Shown here in pieces: positions 12,626 through 24,601 of a DNA stretch of 64,000 nt. This stretch comes from Loripinus fragilis (lineage: Eukaryota; Mollusca; Bivalvia; Lucinida; Lucinidae). Numbering within the stretch: position 1 is the first letter of the stretch; each line of letters opens with the position of its first letter. Location of the stretch: positions 73,400,260-73,464,259 of the forward strand of contig OZ026525.1 in assembly GCA_964019695.1 (NCBI GenBank), in the 5' to 3' direction. The translations under genes were made by a program, and so were the position numbers. The notes beneath the pieces are model-generated. The model was not told where the DNA came from, made no database searches, and worked only from the letters and a program-made list of their open reading frames with translations.

Positions 12626-12949
12626 CTGTAACATAAATGCTAGATGGCTGTATTTCTGACATGTTGTAATGCGTTTAAACCCTTTGTATGCTAGTAAAAC
12701 AAAAACAATCCTCAGAAAAGATATACAATTTTATTTGGAAATTATAACCTGAGACCTCTCAATGGTTACATTGGATCATCTCAAGTTTATTGAAGAATCC
12801 ATTTGACTAAGTACATAAAGGGTTATGGTTGACGGGTTGGAATCTAAGAAACCATGCTAAAATGGCTTAGTCCACTGCTAATGTTAAAATGCAATATTTG
12901 AAATTAACCCTTTGAGAACCGGAAACCCCTAAACGGGTACGTTGACATA

Positions 12950-15470
12950 ATCAATCTTCAGAGAAAGATATCCACGTATGATATTGTTTGAAAATTACAA
13001 CCTGTGCCCCTCAATATACATGTATACGATGGACCATACTGACTTAACTGTATCAAACTTTATTGGAAATTCCATTGGGTTAAGACTATTTACTCCATTC
13101 TGTCAGACAAATCTTTTTTGCGATAATTTTCTTGATTTTTCAGAGGCTAGGGATCTATAGTTCATGTGTATCAATTCACATCATAATATAAAGCTTTGTA
13201 CGTTTCTTGAAGCAGAAACAAAATTTATAAATGAGCATGTACATGAGATTTCAGTTGTGCCTATCGCATATCAGCCATTCCACCAAAATTGACTCATATT
13301 TGAAAATACCATGTTTCCACTATATCCATTCTTATTCCTGCTTAAATAAGCTTGAATTCTCTAAAAATCGTACAATTCCACAGTCCACAAGCATAAGTTG
13401 GTAATTAAAAACAAATTTGGATAGCATCAAAGTATTTGTTTTAAAATATGTTTCGATCAATGTTCGAAAATAGCCAAAATTGCAATGTCGCCAAGCTATT
13501 GTTGTAAAAATTTGGTATATTTATTCAGTGAATCTAAAGGGCATTTCATTATCTCCCCAAACTCCTTTTTGTTCCTTTTCAAAAGGACTGCAGAAACAGC
13601 CTTATAATTGGGTCATAAGGTTCACATTAGTTACAATCATCAACAATGAATGTGTCTCCAAATATGCCTATGCAGCCATAAACATTTTTGAATGGGATGC
13701 TGTAAACATATCTATTTTATTTACAATTACGTGATGCAGCCATAAAACTTGAAAATGATTGAAATTAAACAATATAATAAACCATGTAATATGTATATAT
13801 TAATGCCTTAAGTAAACGTAGTACCATGAAGTTACTATCTAGACAATTATGATATATCATTATCAGAAGCATATTTACAATGATGGAACTACACAGAAGG
13901 CCTAAAGATGTTCCGGAACATAGATATTATGTTACAAAACCTATAGCCATGAAAGTATGTAGGTTATGTTTTAGAAATGTCCAATCACCAATGACCAGTT
14001 TATGCAATAAGTTGATATTACTATTTGAATTTATTTTGAAGTGTTTTATGGCTTATATTCATATTTTTGTAAGAGTTCATAACAGTAGGCAGAACAAAGA
14101 GAAGTCACTGGCTCAAAGAGAAATCTAAAATGTTGATTAATCAATATTTTGATATATAGCTCTATAAAAATCCAGAACATACCATAATTTAATGTTGTTA
14201 TTGAACCTTAAGTGTTAACTTTGCATGTACAGATTTTTACACTTGTGTCTATGTTCTATAACAAAACAAATCCGGCCACTTGGCTTAGTTAAGCTAAAAT
14301 TGGTAGTGAAACATGCTTTAAGATCATACTTAATGTTGGTAAAGCAGGATTATTGTAGACTAAATAACACTGAATCCTTTAAATACTTTTTCTTGCAATG
14401 TTGACATTGTTGAGTGCATTACTTTTACTGGCAAAAATATTCTGTCCAATAAGCATACTTATTTTTTTTTCTTTTATGATTATAGTTTGGTTTAAATATT
14501 CATAAAGTTCATATAGAAGTTTCTGTTGATGTTTAATTACACACATGTTTCAAAACAGCAATTTTTAAAAGATCTTTTATGAAAAATCAACATTGCAGCT
14601 ATTTTCCATGACAAATGTGAAATGTAAACATCCCATAAAGGCTTCCATTTTGAAACACCAGATGCAGTGTTTTAAAGTACTATGTAGTACCATTAGCCAA
14701 TATGATAATCAAATTTTTCTCTTGAGAGACATTTGATGAAAAATTAAATTAGTTATGCCATGGTGTATGTAGTTTCATTTAATCACAAACAATGATGATT
14801 TCAATGTTTAACCATTTACAACACCACTGATCCTAATAAAATGACATCTAGCTTGTTAGTACCTTGATTCCTTGTTTTATATGATTAAATATTAGTTTGA
14901 CTGCATAGTATCAAGATAATCATAGCAGTGCATATGCAAATCTAAATATCCATGTCATGTGCTCCGTATTTCTCACACACAGGTTCCATTGGTGAACTTC
15001 TGTTACTCTTCAACGATGCAAATGGTATGGGTCATATTTATATACGTTATCATTGATGTAATAGACATTTCCCTGACATCAAAAGCATAATTATCTGGAA
15101 AAATTCATTTTTCACCATTTTTCATTTGATTGTATCAATTTTGTTGGAATAGCTGATATGCATGTTGACGTATCCAGCGTCACAACAAATATAGTTTCCG
15201 TGGGTACTCCCTTTCAAACGTTCTGGAAAAATCTTATATTTTCCAAACACAATGTGGCATTTATGTTTTTGGTCTTGCTGTTTTGGAAATGTCCCAAAGG
15301 TTAATACATGTTTATGGAGAGTACCTAATATAATTCTCATCACTTAAGTCATTACATGGCAATTGATGTTTGTTGCGAAAAACTTTACATGGGGAAATGC
15401 AGAAATATTTTTCGTGGCAAGGTATTTGATTAATTACCACATTGTTTATTTCTTTTCAAGTAAGACCACT
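12950..15470. other. Copy A private sequence, no gene seen
   Basis: This AT-rich block is between the terminal and penultimate pair A exons and has no counterpart in copy B. Only short unsupported frames occur, for example 13880-14128. Read as intron. Confidence 0.45.
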
Positions 15471-15477
15471 ATTAAGA

Positions 15478-16140
15478 GTAAGTAAGTAAGTAAGTAAGGG
15501 TTTTATTCACATGACATAGAACATATACTACAAAATACTTCCCGCATTAAAATTTTCTCGATACTTTGCAGACAATTTGTTTTATGCATGGACTGTTAAT
15601 TTATGAAATAAAAAAAGGATATGTCATTTTGCTCAATTTTTCATAATCTCACATGGAAGTTTTCAGGATTTGACCTAATTTCTGAACACTACCTAAGTCC
15701 TTAATATTAAGCTAAAATAGTTATAATTGTCACCTTGCATCTTTATCTTTTATTATTGCTCATGACCTCAAGTTTTTTAGAAAATGCTGTCCCAAGCTGT
15801 TGCAAGATACTGCATGATATATTTTGGTAATTCCCAAAAATGGGGCTTGGATTTTTATAGTAAATTATACATCCCCACCGATTTTGAGCACAATTCAATA
15901 CTGGTATATAACGTTAAGGAGGGAAATTTTGCCATGTTTTTAATTCCAGGACCCAGACAACTTTCCCTGTTTCCCAACCCAGGAATAGAATTTCCGCATA
16001 TGTCTTTAAAAGCTATCAAGTATTGGGTATTTTGATAGCAAATACAAGTTTATTGCAAGAATAGATGCTGTACATGTGAAATATGTCACTCTGGTCTACA
16101 AGACACATGGAGCAGTTCTGTTGAAAGGATCCATGAACTG
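15478..16140 (-). repeat. Dispersed retroelement-like 3' segment with a (TTAC)n tail
   Basis: On the minus strand AATAAAACCC precedes a (CTTA)n run at 15478-15497, the arrangement of a LINE or SINE 3' end with a simple-repeat tail. The body is shared with copy B (tail near 40556-40598) and, inverted, with 62640-63033. The shared text includes CATGGACTGT and the CATGACCTCAAG block. No coding sequence was recognised in it. Confidence 0.5.
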
Positions 16141-16820
16141 AGGCCATGTATGTGTGCTTCTTAATCTATAGGCCAGTGCACAATAATTTGGTACTTATAG
16201 CGTATGCCCATGCTGATGTATCTAGCGGGTCGTGAGGTACAATGTATAAGTTTATGTCTTAATATTCATCAACATCCAAACTTTGTGTGTGCGAACGACG
16301 AAGGCTGTTGCGAGTTTGCGCATATGACCAGACTCGTCTTAGCCGTCGCCGTTGACTAATGCGTTAGGTACATGTACTGAAATCTCTTACACTGGCTGAT
16401 TTGTGCTTTTTGATTATATATAATCTTTGATGAGGCATTTTTATAAAAAACGGTAAACTTGTCTTTATTTCTTCGTAAAAACGTAAGTGGGAGTGCCTTT
16501 GGAGTCCTTGTACATCATTAGCAAGTGAGGCAAGTCAGTGGTTACATTTGTAGCTGGTTTACATAAACCGAATACAGCTTCATCTCACGCGTCACAGACA
16601 TTGCCGGTTGGCCGTAATATACAAGAAAAGTTTGCTAGGATAGATGAGAAATCAAAAGAGTATAATCTTTATTATCTTGGCTATGTAATGACTTCAGACC
16701 ACTATACAGCCTAGGCGACCACTACCGACTGACCAGCAAAACGTTATTCTAATGTCCTTCTGCTGGCGGGCCGATAGTGGCCCTCTTTTACTTACTGACT
16801 GGAAGATATAGTTTACTCAC

Positions 16821-16886
16821 CTGAAAGCGTGTATGTAAATGAACCCTGACCTCCGTCTAAACACGGAAAAGCACCGACAGCAGTGC
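16821..16886 (-). CDS. Cadherin-like protein, penultimate exon (pair A)
   Basis: A 66-bp exon. The acceptor TTTCTTTTACAG lies immediately above 16886 and the donor GTGAGT immediately below 16821. It starts and ends in the same phases as the pair B exon at 45441-45506, and encodes GTAVGAFPCLDGGQGSFTYT-type sequence, the first strands of a cadherin-like repeat. Only a few codons differ from pair B. The reading frame continues correctly into the exon at 12384-12625. Confidence 0.75.
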
Positions 16887-17079
16887 CTGTAAAAGAAATG
16901 TATTTGTCAGAGCTCACAGTCTCACGGAGAAATGAGCCCCTTTTTATCATATTGAATAATTGAATAAAAATGATACTATAAACCGTGATGATTTACAGAA
17001 CTCATTAACCAGGAACATATCGGCCTTTTCGTAACAAAATGGCAATTTCCTTGAAATACAATGTTCGGTCCCTTTAGGC

Positions 17080-17465
17080 ATATAGAGACGTGAACATTTT
17101 TGCGTACATGCGCTGAAATTCTAAGAGTAATTTGAATAACAAAGTCTTCCAACGCTGGATTATTTGCGCATATACGCAAATCCTTAGTAGAGGCGTGAAA
17201 GCTTTTTGTGTACATGCGCAGAAATTCCTAATTGTGATTTAGGATACAAAGTCTTCCACCGCTGGATTATTTGCGCATATTATAATATATGCATAACCTC
17301 TTAGTAGAAACGTGGTATATTGTGCGTATATACGCAGAAATTCCTAATAGTGTTTTTGGACAACAAGGTTTTCCAACACTTGATAATTTGCGCATATACG
17401 CAAATCCCTAGTAAAGAAGTGTATCTTTGCGTTTATGCGCAGAAATTTCTAATAACGATTAGTTT
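17080..17465. repeat. Tandem repeat of about 110 bp, four units
   Basis: GCAGAAATTCCTAAT-type cores recur near 17107, 17218, 17335 and 17430, with GCGCATATACGCAAAT between them. Copy B has about three units at 46245-46555. The array lies in the intron just upstream of the penultimate cadherin exon in both duplication copies, with a different unit number. Confidence 0.75.
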
Positions 17466-17778
17466 GATGCCTTATACATGTAAATACGTGGAAGTATTCT
17501 GCACCCCATTGTTGGATTTTGCAATCATCAACGGTGGAATCAGGTTTTCATTCGTAGAGATATTTAAAACTTTCAGCGCTCGTATGAGATTTAACTGTGG
17601 TTATTTTGTTGTACATGTACCACGAGACTGGTCTTACCTAGGTCGCAAGATGTGACAGGGTCCTGTATATCCTTCGGATCCAGTGGGCTAGCATTTACGA
17701 GTGAAATAGGTGAGAACAAAATATACGACATGTCAGTTCTACTTAAAACCCCTCTTATTTGAGTTGTCTTCGTAGCGC

Positions 17779-19040
17779 AGCTGGTGTGTAGACAGGCTGT
17801 GCAGTGCTAGTGTCGAGGTCGTTAGACCAAGTTCCGCATGGGGCTTAAAAGATTTTTCAACATATTATGGCAGTTATCCAATGGGGACTATTTTACAATT
17901 GTAATATGTCCTTATTAACAATAATGAGCGTAAACTTGTTAATATGTTCTTATCCATGCTTTGGGTGCTCAGAAGAACTCTCGTTGCATACCCAAAACAT
18001 GTTTGGTTGAGAAAATCAGAAAAAAGATCACCCACTCTTATCTAGAAGTTTATGCGAGAAATAAATTCACGATTGTTTTGCAGTGAGATAGTTTTAGTAT
18101 CTAGAGGAATGTAATATATCACTTGTATTCATTTCAGTTTTTAAAATCTCACTAGTGATGATATGATTTCACCGGAACTACTTTTTTCAATACAGACATG
18201 TACACACACAGCAGACTCGTTGTTTACCGAATCACCACCATTCCTTCATGACATAATTTTCATACCAAGGAAACACAGTTTTGCTATTCTCTATATATAC
18301 TGAGGGAAAATAGTTTAGCAATTATTTATAATGGGGTTTCCCATAGGTGATCTTCAAAGCATTAAATTTTTTTAATTGGCAGGTTCGCAAACATGTCAGT
18401 TGTTTGAAAATGACCTAATGGCTACCCGCAAGTGGTCAAAAGAAACAAAATCCGACTTCATAGTGAGGATTTGATCTGCTGAGCATTTTAATTTCAAACA
18501 TTATTCAATTGAAAGGGAGGTAATTTGGAAAAATACGATTTTCAACAAAACGCTGTACGAAAAGGGTGAACATAACATTCAGTTTTAAACCGTTTTTTAC
18601 TTTCTTGGTTTTGGATCTAAACATTGGACATAAAAATGAAACTTTTAGTCGAAAACTATTCACACTATTGCCAGATAAGCTGTTTTAACAAGGGGGGCAT
18701 AAAACCAGACTTTACATAATGTAAAATGTCAACCTGTTAATGTCATCGTACTCGTGAACGTTTCTCAACATATATTTTTGGCACTATGAAATTAAAAGTC
18801 TTATTTGTTCTAAACTGTGAATCCTCAAAGTTAATTGCTAAACTTTTTTCCCTCAGTATATTATCGTACACCAAATAGGAATTTCCGCTGTTTTTACCCA
18901 TGTGAGATAATCCTTTCTCACATACCAATTCATACAAGATTGAGTGATCTCACTGTTGGAAAGAACTGTCCCACATCGCTACCACATCGCTACCCATGTG
19001 ACATAAGCATAACTAATACAAGATAAGCTACACGAGGCTG
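17779..19040. mobile_element. 1.26-kb insertion present in copy A only
   Basis: Copy B reads GTAGCGCAGTTGG straight into GGTTGCTACATG (47260-47282). In copy A the same junction is opened between 17779 and about 19040. Part of the insert (about 18300-18860) is repeated at 61921-62590, so this is a dispersed repeat. No transposase or RT was recognised. A tRNA-like start near 17769 (CGTAGCGCAGCTGG) is suggestive but has no good B box. Confidence 0.6.
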
Positions 19041-19452
19041 GTTGCTACATGTGATGCGAGATAACATACACACAACATTCTTTGGCAGATGACTGTATTC
19101 CTTCGGAAAACAAAAGTCAGAAAAATTTCAAAGATGAAATGTAAGCAATTAAAGTCGGCCTTCAACGTTGTAAAAGAAAAAATAAGCATTTTCCTAAAAC
19201 ATTTATATTTTCCTCAACAAACTTACTTACTCAAGTTACTGTTGCTGATAAGCTAGTTATTGTAAATCCATTTTGATGAAATAACCATTTGTTGATTGTT
19301 TAACGTGCTGTTTATTCACTGTTTCAAGTTGATTTGTACAGTGCGCGTCATTGACTGTAAACATCAACCTCACTGACGACACCAACAAATATTATATAGT
19401 ACGTTGTTAAATATAAAATTGGTCTATGAGAAAAATAATTGATCATAACTGT

Positions 19453-19574
19453 TCAGTGGGTCCAGAACAATCCCAACCCTCGGGTCCACCGTTCAGTGGG
19501 AAACTTGGCAAGCCTCGTTTCCCACCGCAACAGTGGGCCCTCAGGTTGGGATATTCCTGTCCTCACTGAACACC
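19453..19574. repeat. GTTCAGTGGG palindromic repeat at the gap edge
   Basis: A foldback sequence with complementary blocks (CAGTGGG, CAATCCCAACC with GGTTGGGATATT, GGGAAAC with GTTTCCC) runs into the run of N. A matching palindrome is at 47742-47850, and a fragment of the same text (TTGGGATTTTCCTGTCAC) is inside the B2 repeat near 44873. It marks the end of the matched part of the duplication. Confidence 0.7.
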
Positions 19575-19774
19575 NNNNNNNNNNNNNNNNNNNNNNNNNN
19601 NNNNNNNNNNNNNNNNNNNNNNNNNNNNNNNNNNNNNNNNNNNNNNNNNNNNNNNNNNNNNNNNNNNNNNNNNNNNNNNNNNNNNNNNNNNNNNNNNNNN
19701 NNNNNNNNNNNNNNNNNNNNNNNNNNNNNNNNNNNNNNNNNNNNNNNNNNNNNNNNNNNNNNNNNNNNNNNNNN
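19575..19774. other. Assembly gap (200 N)
   Basis: Exactly 200 undetermined bases, a conventional placeholder length. The left edge is a palindromic repeat and the right edge lies inside a decayed Gypsy reverse transcriptase. True size and content are unknown. Confidence 0.99.
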
Positions 19775-20430
19775 AGAATAGTTTCCATCATTCTTTCAAA
19801 GGTTGCTGGTGCATTACAAAGACCAAAGCTTATTACTTTAAATTGGAAGAGCCCAAATACGGTTGTGAATGTGGTATTTTCAGCGTCAGAAGGGTCCATC
19901 ATGACCTGAAAATATACACTTTGCAAGTCCAGAGTGGGGAACCATTTGGAACCTCAAACTGCAACGAGGGACTCATCTATGCGTTGTAATGGGTAGCTGT
20001 CTTTGAGGGTCAAGTTGTTTAAGCTTCTGTAATCCACACAAAGTCTTGTGGATCCGTCCTTCTTTTGAACCAGGACAACTGGTGAAGACCAAAGACTCCT
20101 TGAGGGTTCAATTATTCCCTGTATTAGCATTTTTGATATCTCTTTTCTAACTAATTCCTTCTTGGACAATGTCAAACGCTGGGATGTTGTTTAACTGGTG
20201 CCATATTACCAGTATTAATTTTGTGTTTTACAATATCTGCCCGTCCTAAATCTGTCTTGTTCTTAAGGAACACATCCTTATAATTCATTCAAAGTGTTTT
20301 GACCTGCTCAGACTGTTCACTGGTAAGGTTCTCTTGAGCTTGTCTCAGGTATTCTGGTTATGTTTCATTCACTTCAGACCCTCTGTTTTTTTAGTTATTT
20401 CACTCATGCAGGGGAGGGGGGCATGTTGCT
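19775..20430 (-). pseudogene. Decayed Ty3/Gypsy reverse transcriptase segment
   Basis: Minus-strand frames give the RT fingers and palm of a Gypsy element: SSPVVLVQKKDGSTRLCVDY (about 20118-20060), SYPLQRIDESL, then LFQFKVISFGLCNAPATFER (about 19840-19790). Several in-frame stops and frameshifts break it, and the gap removes the catalytic DD part. The upstream part, VFLKNKTDLGRADIVKH, precedes the RT as usual. It continues the element whose protease lies at 21786-22032 and whose Gag lies at 33700-35140. It is not functional. Confidence 0.85.
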
Positions 20431-20599
20431 ATGCGTATTTGCATAAAGCACATGTTCGTTTCCACAAACGTTCAGATCTCACAAAGGAACAAAGTGAAGG
20501 CAAAGATCTATAAATGTTTTGGCAACCAATTAACCGTTTTTGAATGCCTGCACTTCTGCTTCTATGATCCCTTTTGTTATATGAGTGGTGTTACCTTCA

Positions 20600-21785
20600 A
20601 TCCAATTCTGTAACCAGAGGTACTGTGACATTTTTGGCTACCTGTATTCTGCATATGGATGGAAAAAATAGTGAGTATGATCAGGATATACCACAATCAC
20701 AAACCGCAGACAACCCCATGGCATCCCGAGGAAGAGCCGTTCAACCATCACGAGACACCAGGAAGACAAATTAGGCAAAGCAATCAGCTCTCTCTTCCCC
20801 ATTTAAATGATTGCAATACTACAATGGACATAAAGTAACGTACAAAAAAACATAGAACAATTACAGACTCCCACAATGGGAGTAACGATAAACAAAAAGT
20901 CAACAACAACAGAACCACCGCCTTAGAACGGACAGCAGCCTAAGCTACCGGGTGGCTCTAATGCATTTTACTGGTACCAAATCTTCGCCCTAGATTCTGC
21001 TGTTGTTGAAGTACAAGAAATGTTCAGCTGGCATGGAGGCCATCTAACTAATGCAATGTATCATCATGGAGAAACACTCTAATCAAATTACTACACCATG
21101 ATGAAACAAAGAAAAGGGCTCATGACTCACAGATAGTCAGAGCTAAAGAAAACCTCAAGTTGAGCCACGGTGGGTCCAGCTACAGATAAGCATCAGGCAC
21201 CAACCCACCGATAAAAGCTTTACATCAGAGCCATCATAGAGTCTGAGGCCTGACCCACCATCGTGCAATTAAAGAGAAAACCATAGCTATAAACCGTGAT
21301 TGGGTTTAAAACTAGGCATGCCGACTGTCGCATGATATCCAAATTATATCCAACCCTTTTATAACGTTTTACTATCTTTTTGAATTGATCACTAAAATTA
21401 GGTTTTCCAACAATTGGTTTGAATTTATAGACTAAATCGCCATTAAATATAGGTTCTGATATGCCTTGTTGCAGAAGAATTTTAAACCAATGTTGTATTA
21501 AACAATTAACTTTGAGTGTCTGTGATAGAATTTAGAAAATGCTTTTCGAATTTTATGATATCTATAACCTTGTTTAAATAATTTAGCAGTTAAAGATAAG
21601 TTTCTGTTGTTGAAGTCATCAACATTAGAACACACTCTAGCAAAACGAATAAGCTGAGAAATATATACACCATAGGAAGGAGAGTGAGGATCATCTCCAT
21701 CAAGGATTAGGAAATTTACTATTTCAAAATTAAAATCATCCCGTTTATCATAAACTTTTGAAGAAACTTTGCCATTTGTTATTGA
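20600..21785 (-). pseudogene. Retroelement C-terminal ORF fragment inserted in the Gypsy copy
   Basis: The minus-strand peptide contains KVYDKRDDFNFEIVNF, YGVYISQLIRFARVCS and QGYRYHKIRKAFSKFYHRH. After a stop it continues with LLQQGISEPIFNGDLVYKF and ending text MRQSACLVLNP. From memory this resembles the C-terminal part of RT-encoding elements common in marine invertebrate genomes. I cannot assign the clade. It interrupts the Gypsy protease reading at about 21785, which makes it a separate nested insertion. Stops and frameshifts mark it as dead. Confidence 0.6.
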
Positions 21786-22032
21786 CACACTTAATCAAAT
21801 TTCCATTCAAGAGGACTTCACCTTCTGGAACATTTATCTGGCCGTGGTGCTCACACATAAAGTAATATCTGAGCACCACTGGAGTCTTTATCTCTGCAAC
21901 TGCCATTGTGTGTGTATAGCTGACGCCCTTGATTTGCACAGTAGAAGAAGCCTCACCACACACTGGAACAAGACTTCCATCAGCCATCCTCAGCCTTACA
22001 TCAGACTGAAATAGCAAAGGATTGCCTGCCAT
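21786..22032 (-). pseudogene. Gypsy protease segment, cut by the LTR element
   Basis: The minus-strand frame reads LRMADGSLVPVCGEAS, a Gypsy-type protease flap region, and runs up to the 5' LTR boundary at 22033. The preceding part of the same protease, with the active-site motif changed from DTG to DTD (LIDTDASLS), lies beyond the 3' LTR near 33720-33760. The host Gypsy copy was therefore split by the insertion. The GCCAT target duplication lies within this frame. Confidence 0.85.
22028..22032. repeat. Target site duplication GCCAT (left)
   Basis: GCCAT immediately precedes the 5' LTR, and the same five bases follow the 3' LTR at 33700-33704. A 5-bp duplication is typical of Gypsy-class integrases. 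Confidence 0.9.
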
Positions 22033-24583
22033 TGTTACGATACAGAATGGCTGGAATAACAGAATCAGCTATGGTTGCGTATACGCACAAATACGCAGTG
22101 GTTTAGGTATGCACCTGGTCACCTATTCGAACCATGATACGGTACTCTTTCTATTGATAGTCCCAATAAAAGGTCGGTTTGTCTGAGATGGAATTCATTG
22201 TATCTATATTTATCAACGCTCGCACGTTTTCCTTATTCTTCTTGAATATCTCGGAAATCTTGTGCGTTTTTCAATATATAAAGGATGGAATTTCCCATTC
22301 TTGTTAGGGGACATTTTAAACATACCGTTGAAAGGTTCGATATAGAGATGTTATTCATTATTATAAAAGGTACGTGAAGTTATATATATTGTTACTGTGT
22401 TGATATTGTACATGACAGGGCGATGGCGATTCGTGTAATTGCATTGAATCGCGATGTCTCTAGCATGTCACATTGTATTGAAATATTAAGTCACTCGTTT
22501 TCTATTTTGTCGTCTGTTGAATCGGCCAGCATTCTGTGTATGAGTTCTTTCGGGTGTTATCAATAACGTCCCGTTTTTTTTGGTGAAAATAGCGATTGTT
22601 ACGCACTTGCGTATGAAGTTACGCACATGCGTATCGCCTAAAAATCTGCTGGGACCATTCTTGCGGCTATAATAAAAGCTGTCCGGATGGACTCGTCGGG
22701 TTATTTCGGACAAAAGTAGTCACAGGCCATGTCGGGCCTGCACCTAAAAACTATAATGGCATGCTGAAAGATTTACCAGGGACCGATAGGTGAAAAACAA
22801 TTTTAGCAGCTAGATTTTAAATTGTTGTGATTTGGTACGGCGTTGTTGGAAAGACGATTTAACTGCCAGTGATAATCGACTTTCTGTAGCGACCTGTATG
22901 TGTCACCTCGAGTTATATCTGAGGCATATAAGAAAAAGGGTTAGGTGCATACACTACAACACACTTACATAAATAAGGTGATAGCTGACATGTATGTTTA
23001 GAGATTAGGTAGGTGTAATGTTACACCAAAGTAAATGTAAAATATTTTGTGTTACACCAAAGTTAATGTAAGATATTTTTACACCAAAGTAAATGTAAAA
23101 TATTTTATGTTACACCAAAATAAATGTAAGAAAGCATTGTACGGTTTTACACACATAAAACAGCAGAATGTAATCTCTCAATATTGATGTAAATATTCTT
23201 TGCTGAGAGGTCATAATTAGTTGTTTACCACTGATACGTTATACATGTACGAAATTAGTGCGTGGGCAGGGTGATGTCCGACGTAAACGTCCAAACGTTA
23301 CGTCGACACCACACTGTTCAACCTTTTTCCTGGAATTTTAAGAGAATTGGTATCAGTATTTGTAAACCTCGAAACTATCTAGATAACGTGACCTTGAAGG
23401 GAAAAAGGGCCACAGGATCTTGATGTTTCGGCTGCGATAGCGTCTCAACCAGGGTGACGTTATGACAGTGTATAGAAGAGTTTGTTACGTATGGGTTTGT
23501 TCGTTTGGCATAAGAGGTATTGTTTAGCGCTGACATAGGCCAGTCACTAAAAAATACTTCTCTATTATATAAGTTTAAGTGTGGATATTAAGAAGAGCTG
23601 ATCCATCCTAACCGCATGGGAGCCGTTAGCCATACACCCACAGGTGAGGGCTAATCGCGCGCTTATAGGGTTAGGATGTAATTTAAAGGAGTAAGACCAC
23701 TGAAATTATTTCTATTTTTGTGAACTTCGAACGAACAACACCATTATTGACGCAAAAGAGTGATTCTGAGATTCTAAATATAGATTGTTTTTTGCAGAAT
23801 CGTCTCTTGTGTCCCCTCCTACGTTGGAGGCTGAATGTATGTTGGTGAGCCGTTGATTATCACCTGAGGGCACATATTAGTTGTCCCCCTCAGGCCACGA
23901 CCAGCGTGGATCAAGGCCCAATCGTTACAACGTAGCACAATTGAATGGGAAGCCAACCGGCTTGAATGGTTATATGTGAATCTGACACCCCAACGTGGGG
24001 ATATGATCAGGAAGACCTATATATATCAATTCTGACGTCTTGAGCGACGATCAGCAATACGCGTATCAAATATGACGCGAATCCAGTGACGACCAAAGTA
24101 CAGGCTCGATCACCTCAGCGCCGATGGTCTGAAGTAGACACACGTGCAGCTTAGAAGACATAGTGTTCGCGAGACGCGTATAATCTCGAGATTTCTTGTC
24201 AATACGAGAACTGAAATATTAAAGGGCCCAATTGTTTTTTTCTCTTATGAGAACTTAAGCTATATGTTAATCATATTCTTTACGTCTCTTATTTCTGACT
24301 AGTTGACGTACATCTAGAACAGGACAGTCCAAGATTAGTTCTAATTGAAACGATCTTGGAGTGGCAACTTGCTCTAGTATAGGATGGTCAATTAGCCAGA
24401 AATAACAGCGTAGGTGGTGTCATTGTATATTAATGTGTTGTTGATGTTTTCTTAGTACATAAAGTACTGAAAAGTTTTTGCTAGTTGTGTGCATTATTTT
24501 TCCCTGGTAGCATCGTCATCGCATAAAGGAATTTTCCAATAAGATTTCCCCTCTTCCTTCCTGACCGGCTTTATGTCGTAACA
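22033..24583 (+). mobile_element. 5' LTR of Gmr1-like retrotransposon
   Basis: It starts TGTTACGA and ends TCGTAACA, an 8-bp perfect inverted terminus. The length is 2551 bp, long for an LTR. It matches the 3' LTR (30070-33699) with only scattered differences over 2.5 kb apart from one large insertion there, so the element is young. Inside, about 23010-23130, is a tandem run of four units of about 30 bp built on GTTACACCAAAGTAAATGTAA. Confidence 0.93.
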
Positions 24584-24584
24584 A

Positions 24585-24601
24585 TGGTGTCAGAAGTGGG
24601 A
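24585..24601 (+). promoter_or_regulatory. Primer binding site, tRNA-Leu type
   Basis: TGGTGTCAGAAGTGGGA begins one base after the LTR. It is the exact complement of a tRNA 3' end TCCCACTTCTGACACCA, which matches animal tRNA-Leu(CAA) as I know it. It would prime minus-strand DNA synthesis. Confidence 0.85.

Larger units (their letters stand above)
9400..19574. repeat. Segmental duplication, copy A
   Basis: Long collinear blocks here match 38117-47850 in the same order and orientation. Examples are 9400-9720 with 38117-38440, 10140-10740 with 38445-39120, 12105-12930 with 39143-39987, 15478-16370 with 40556-41845, 16375-17460 with 44985-46555, and 19030-19560 with 47250-47850. Each copy contains two cadherin-like terminal exons. 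Copy A has private sequence at about 10745-12100, 12950-15470 and 17779-19040. It runs into the assembly gap. Confidence 0.85.

Noticed and set aside
19439..19926. Open frames of about 156 residues in both strands across the gap
   Set aside because: Most of their length is the 200 undetermined bases. Only the minus-strand right end has recognisable Gypsy RT text.
22990..23130. CRISPR-like short repeats in the LTR
   Set aside because: The units are directly tandem without unique spacers, occur in both LTRs and the genome is eukaryotic.
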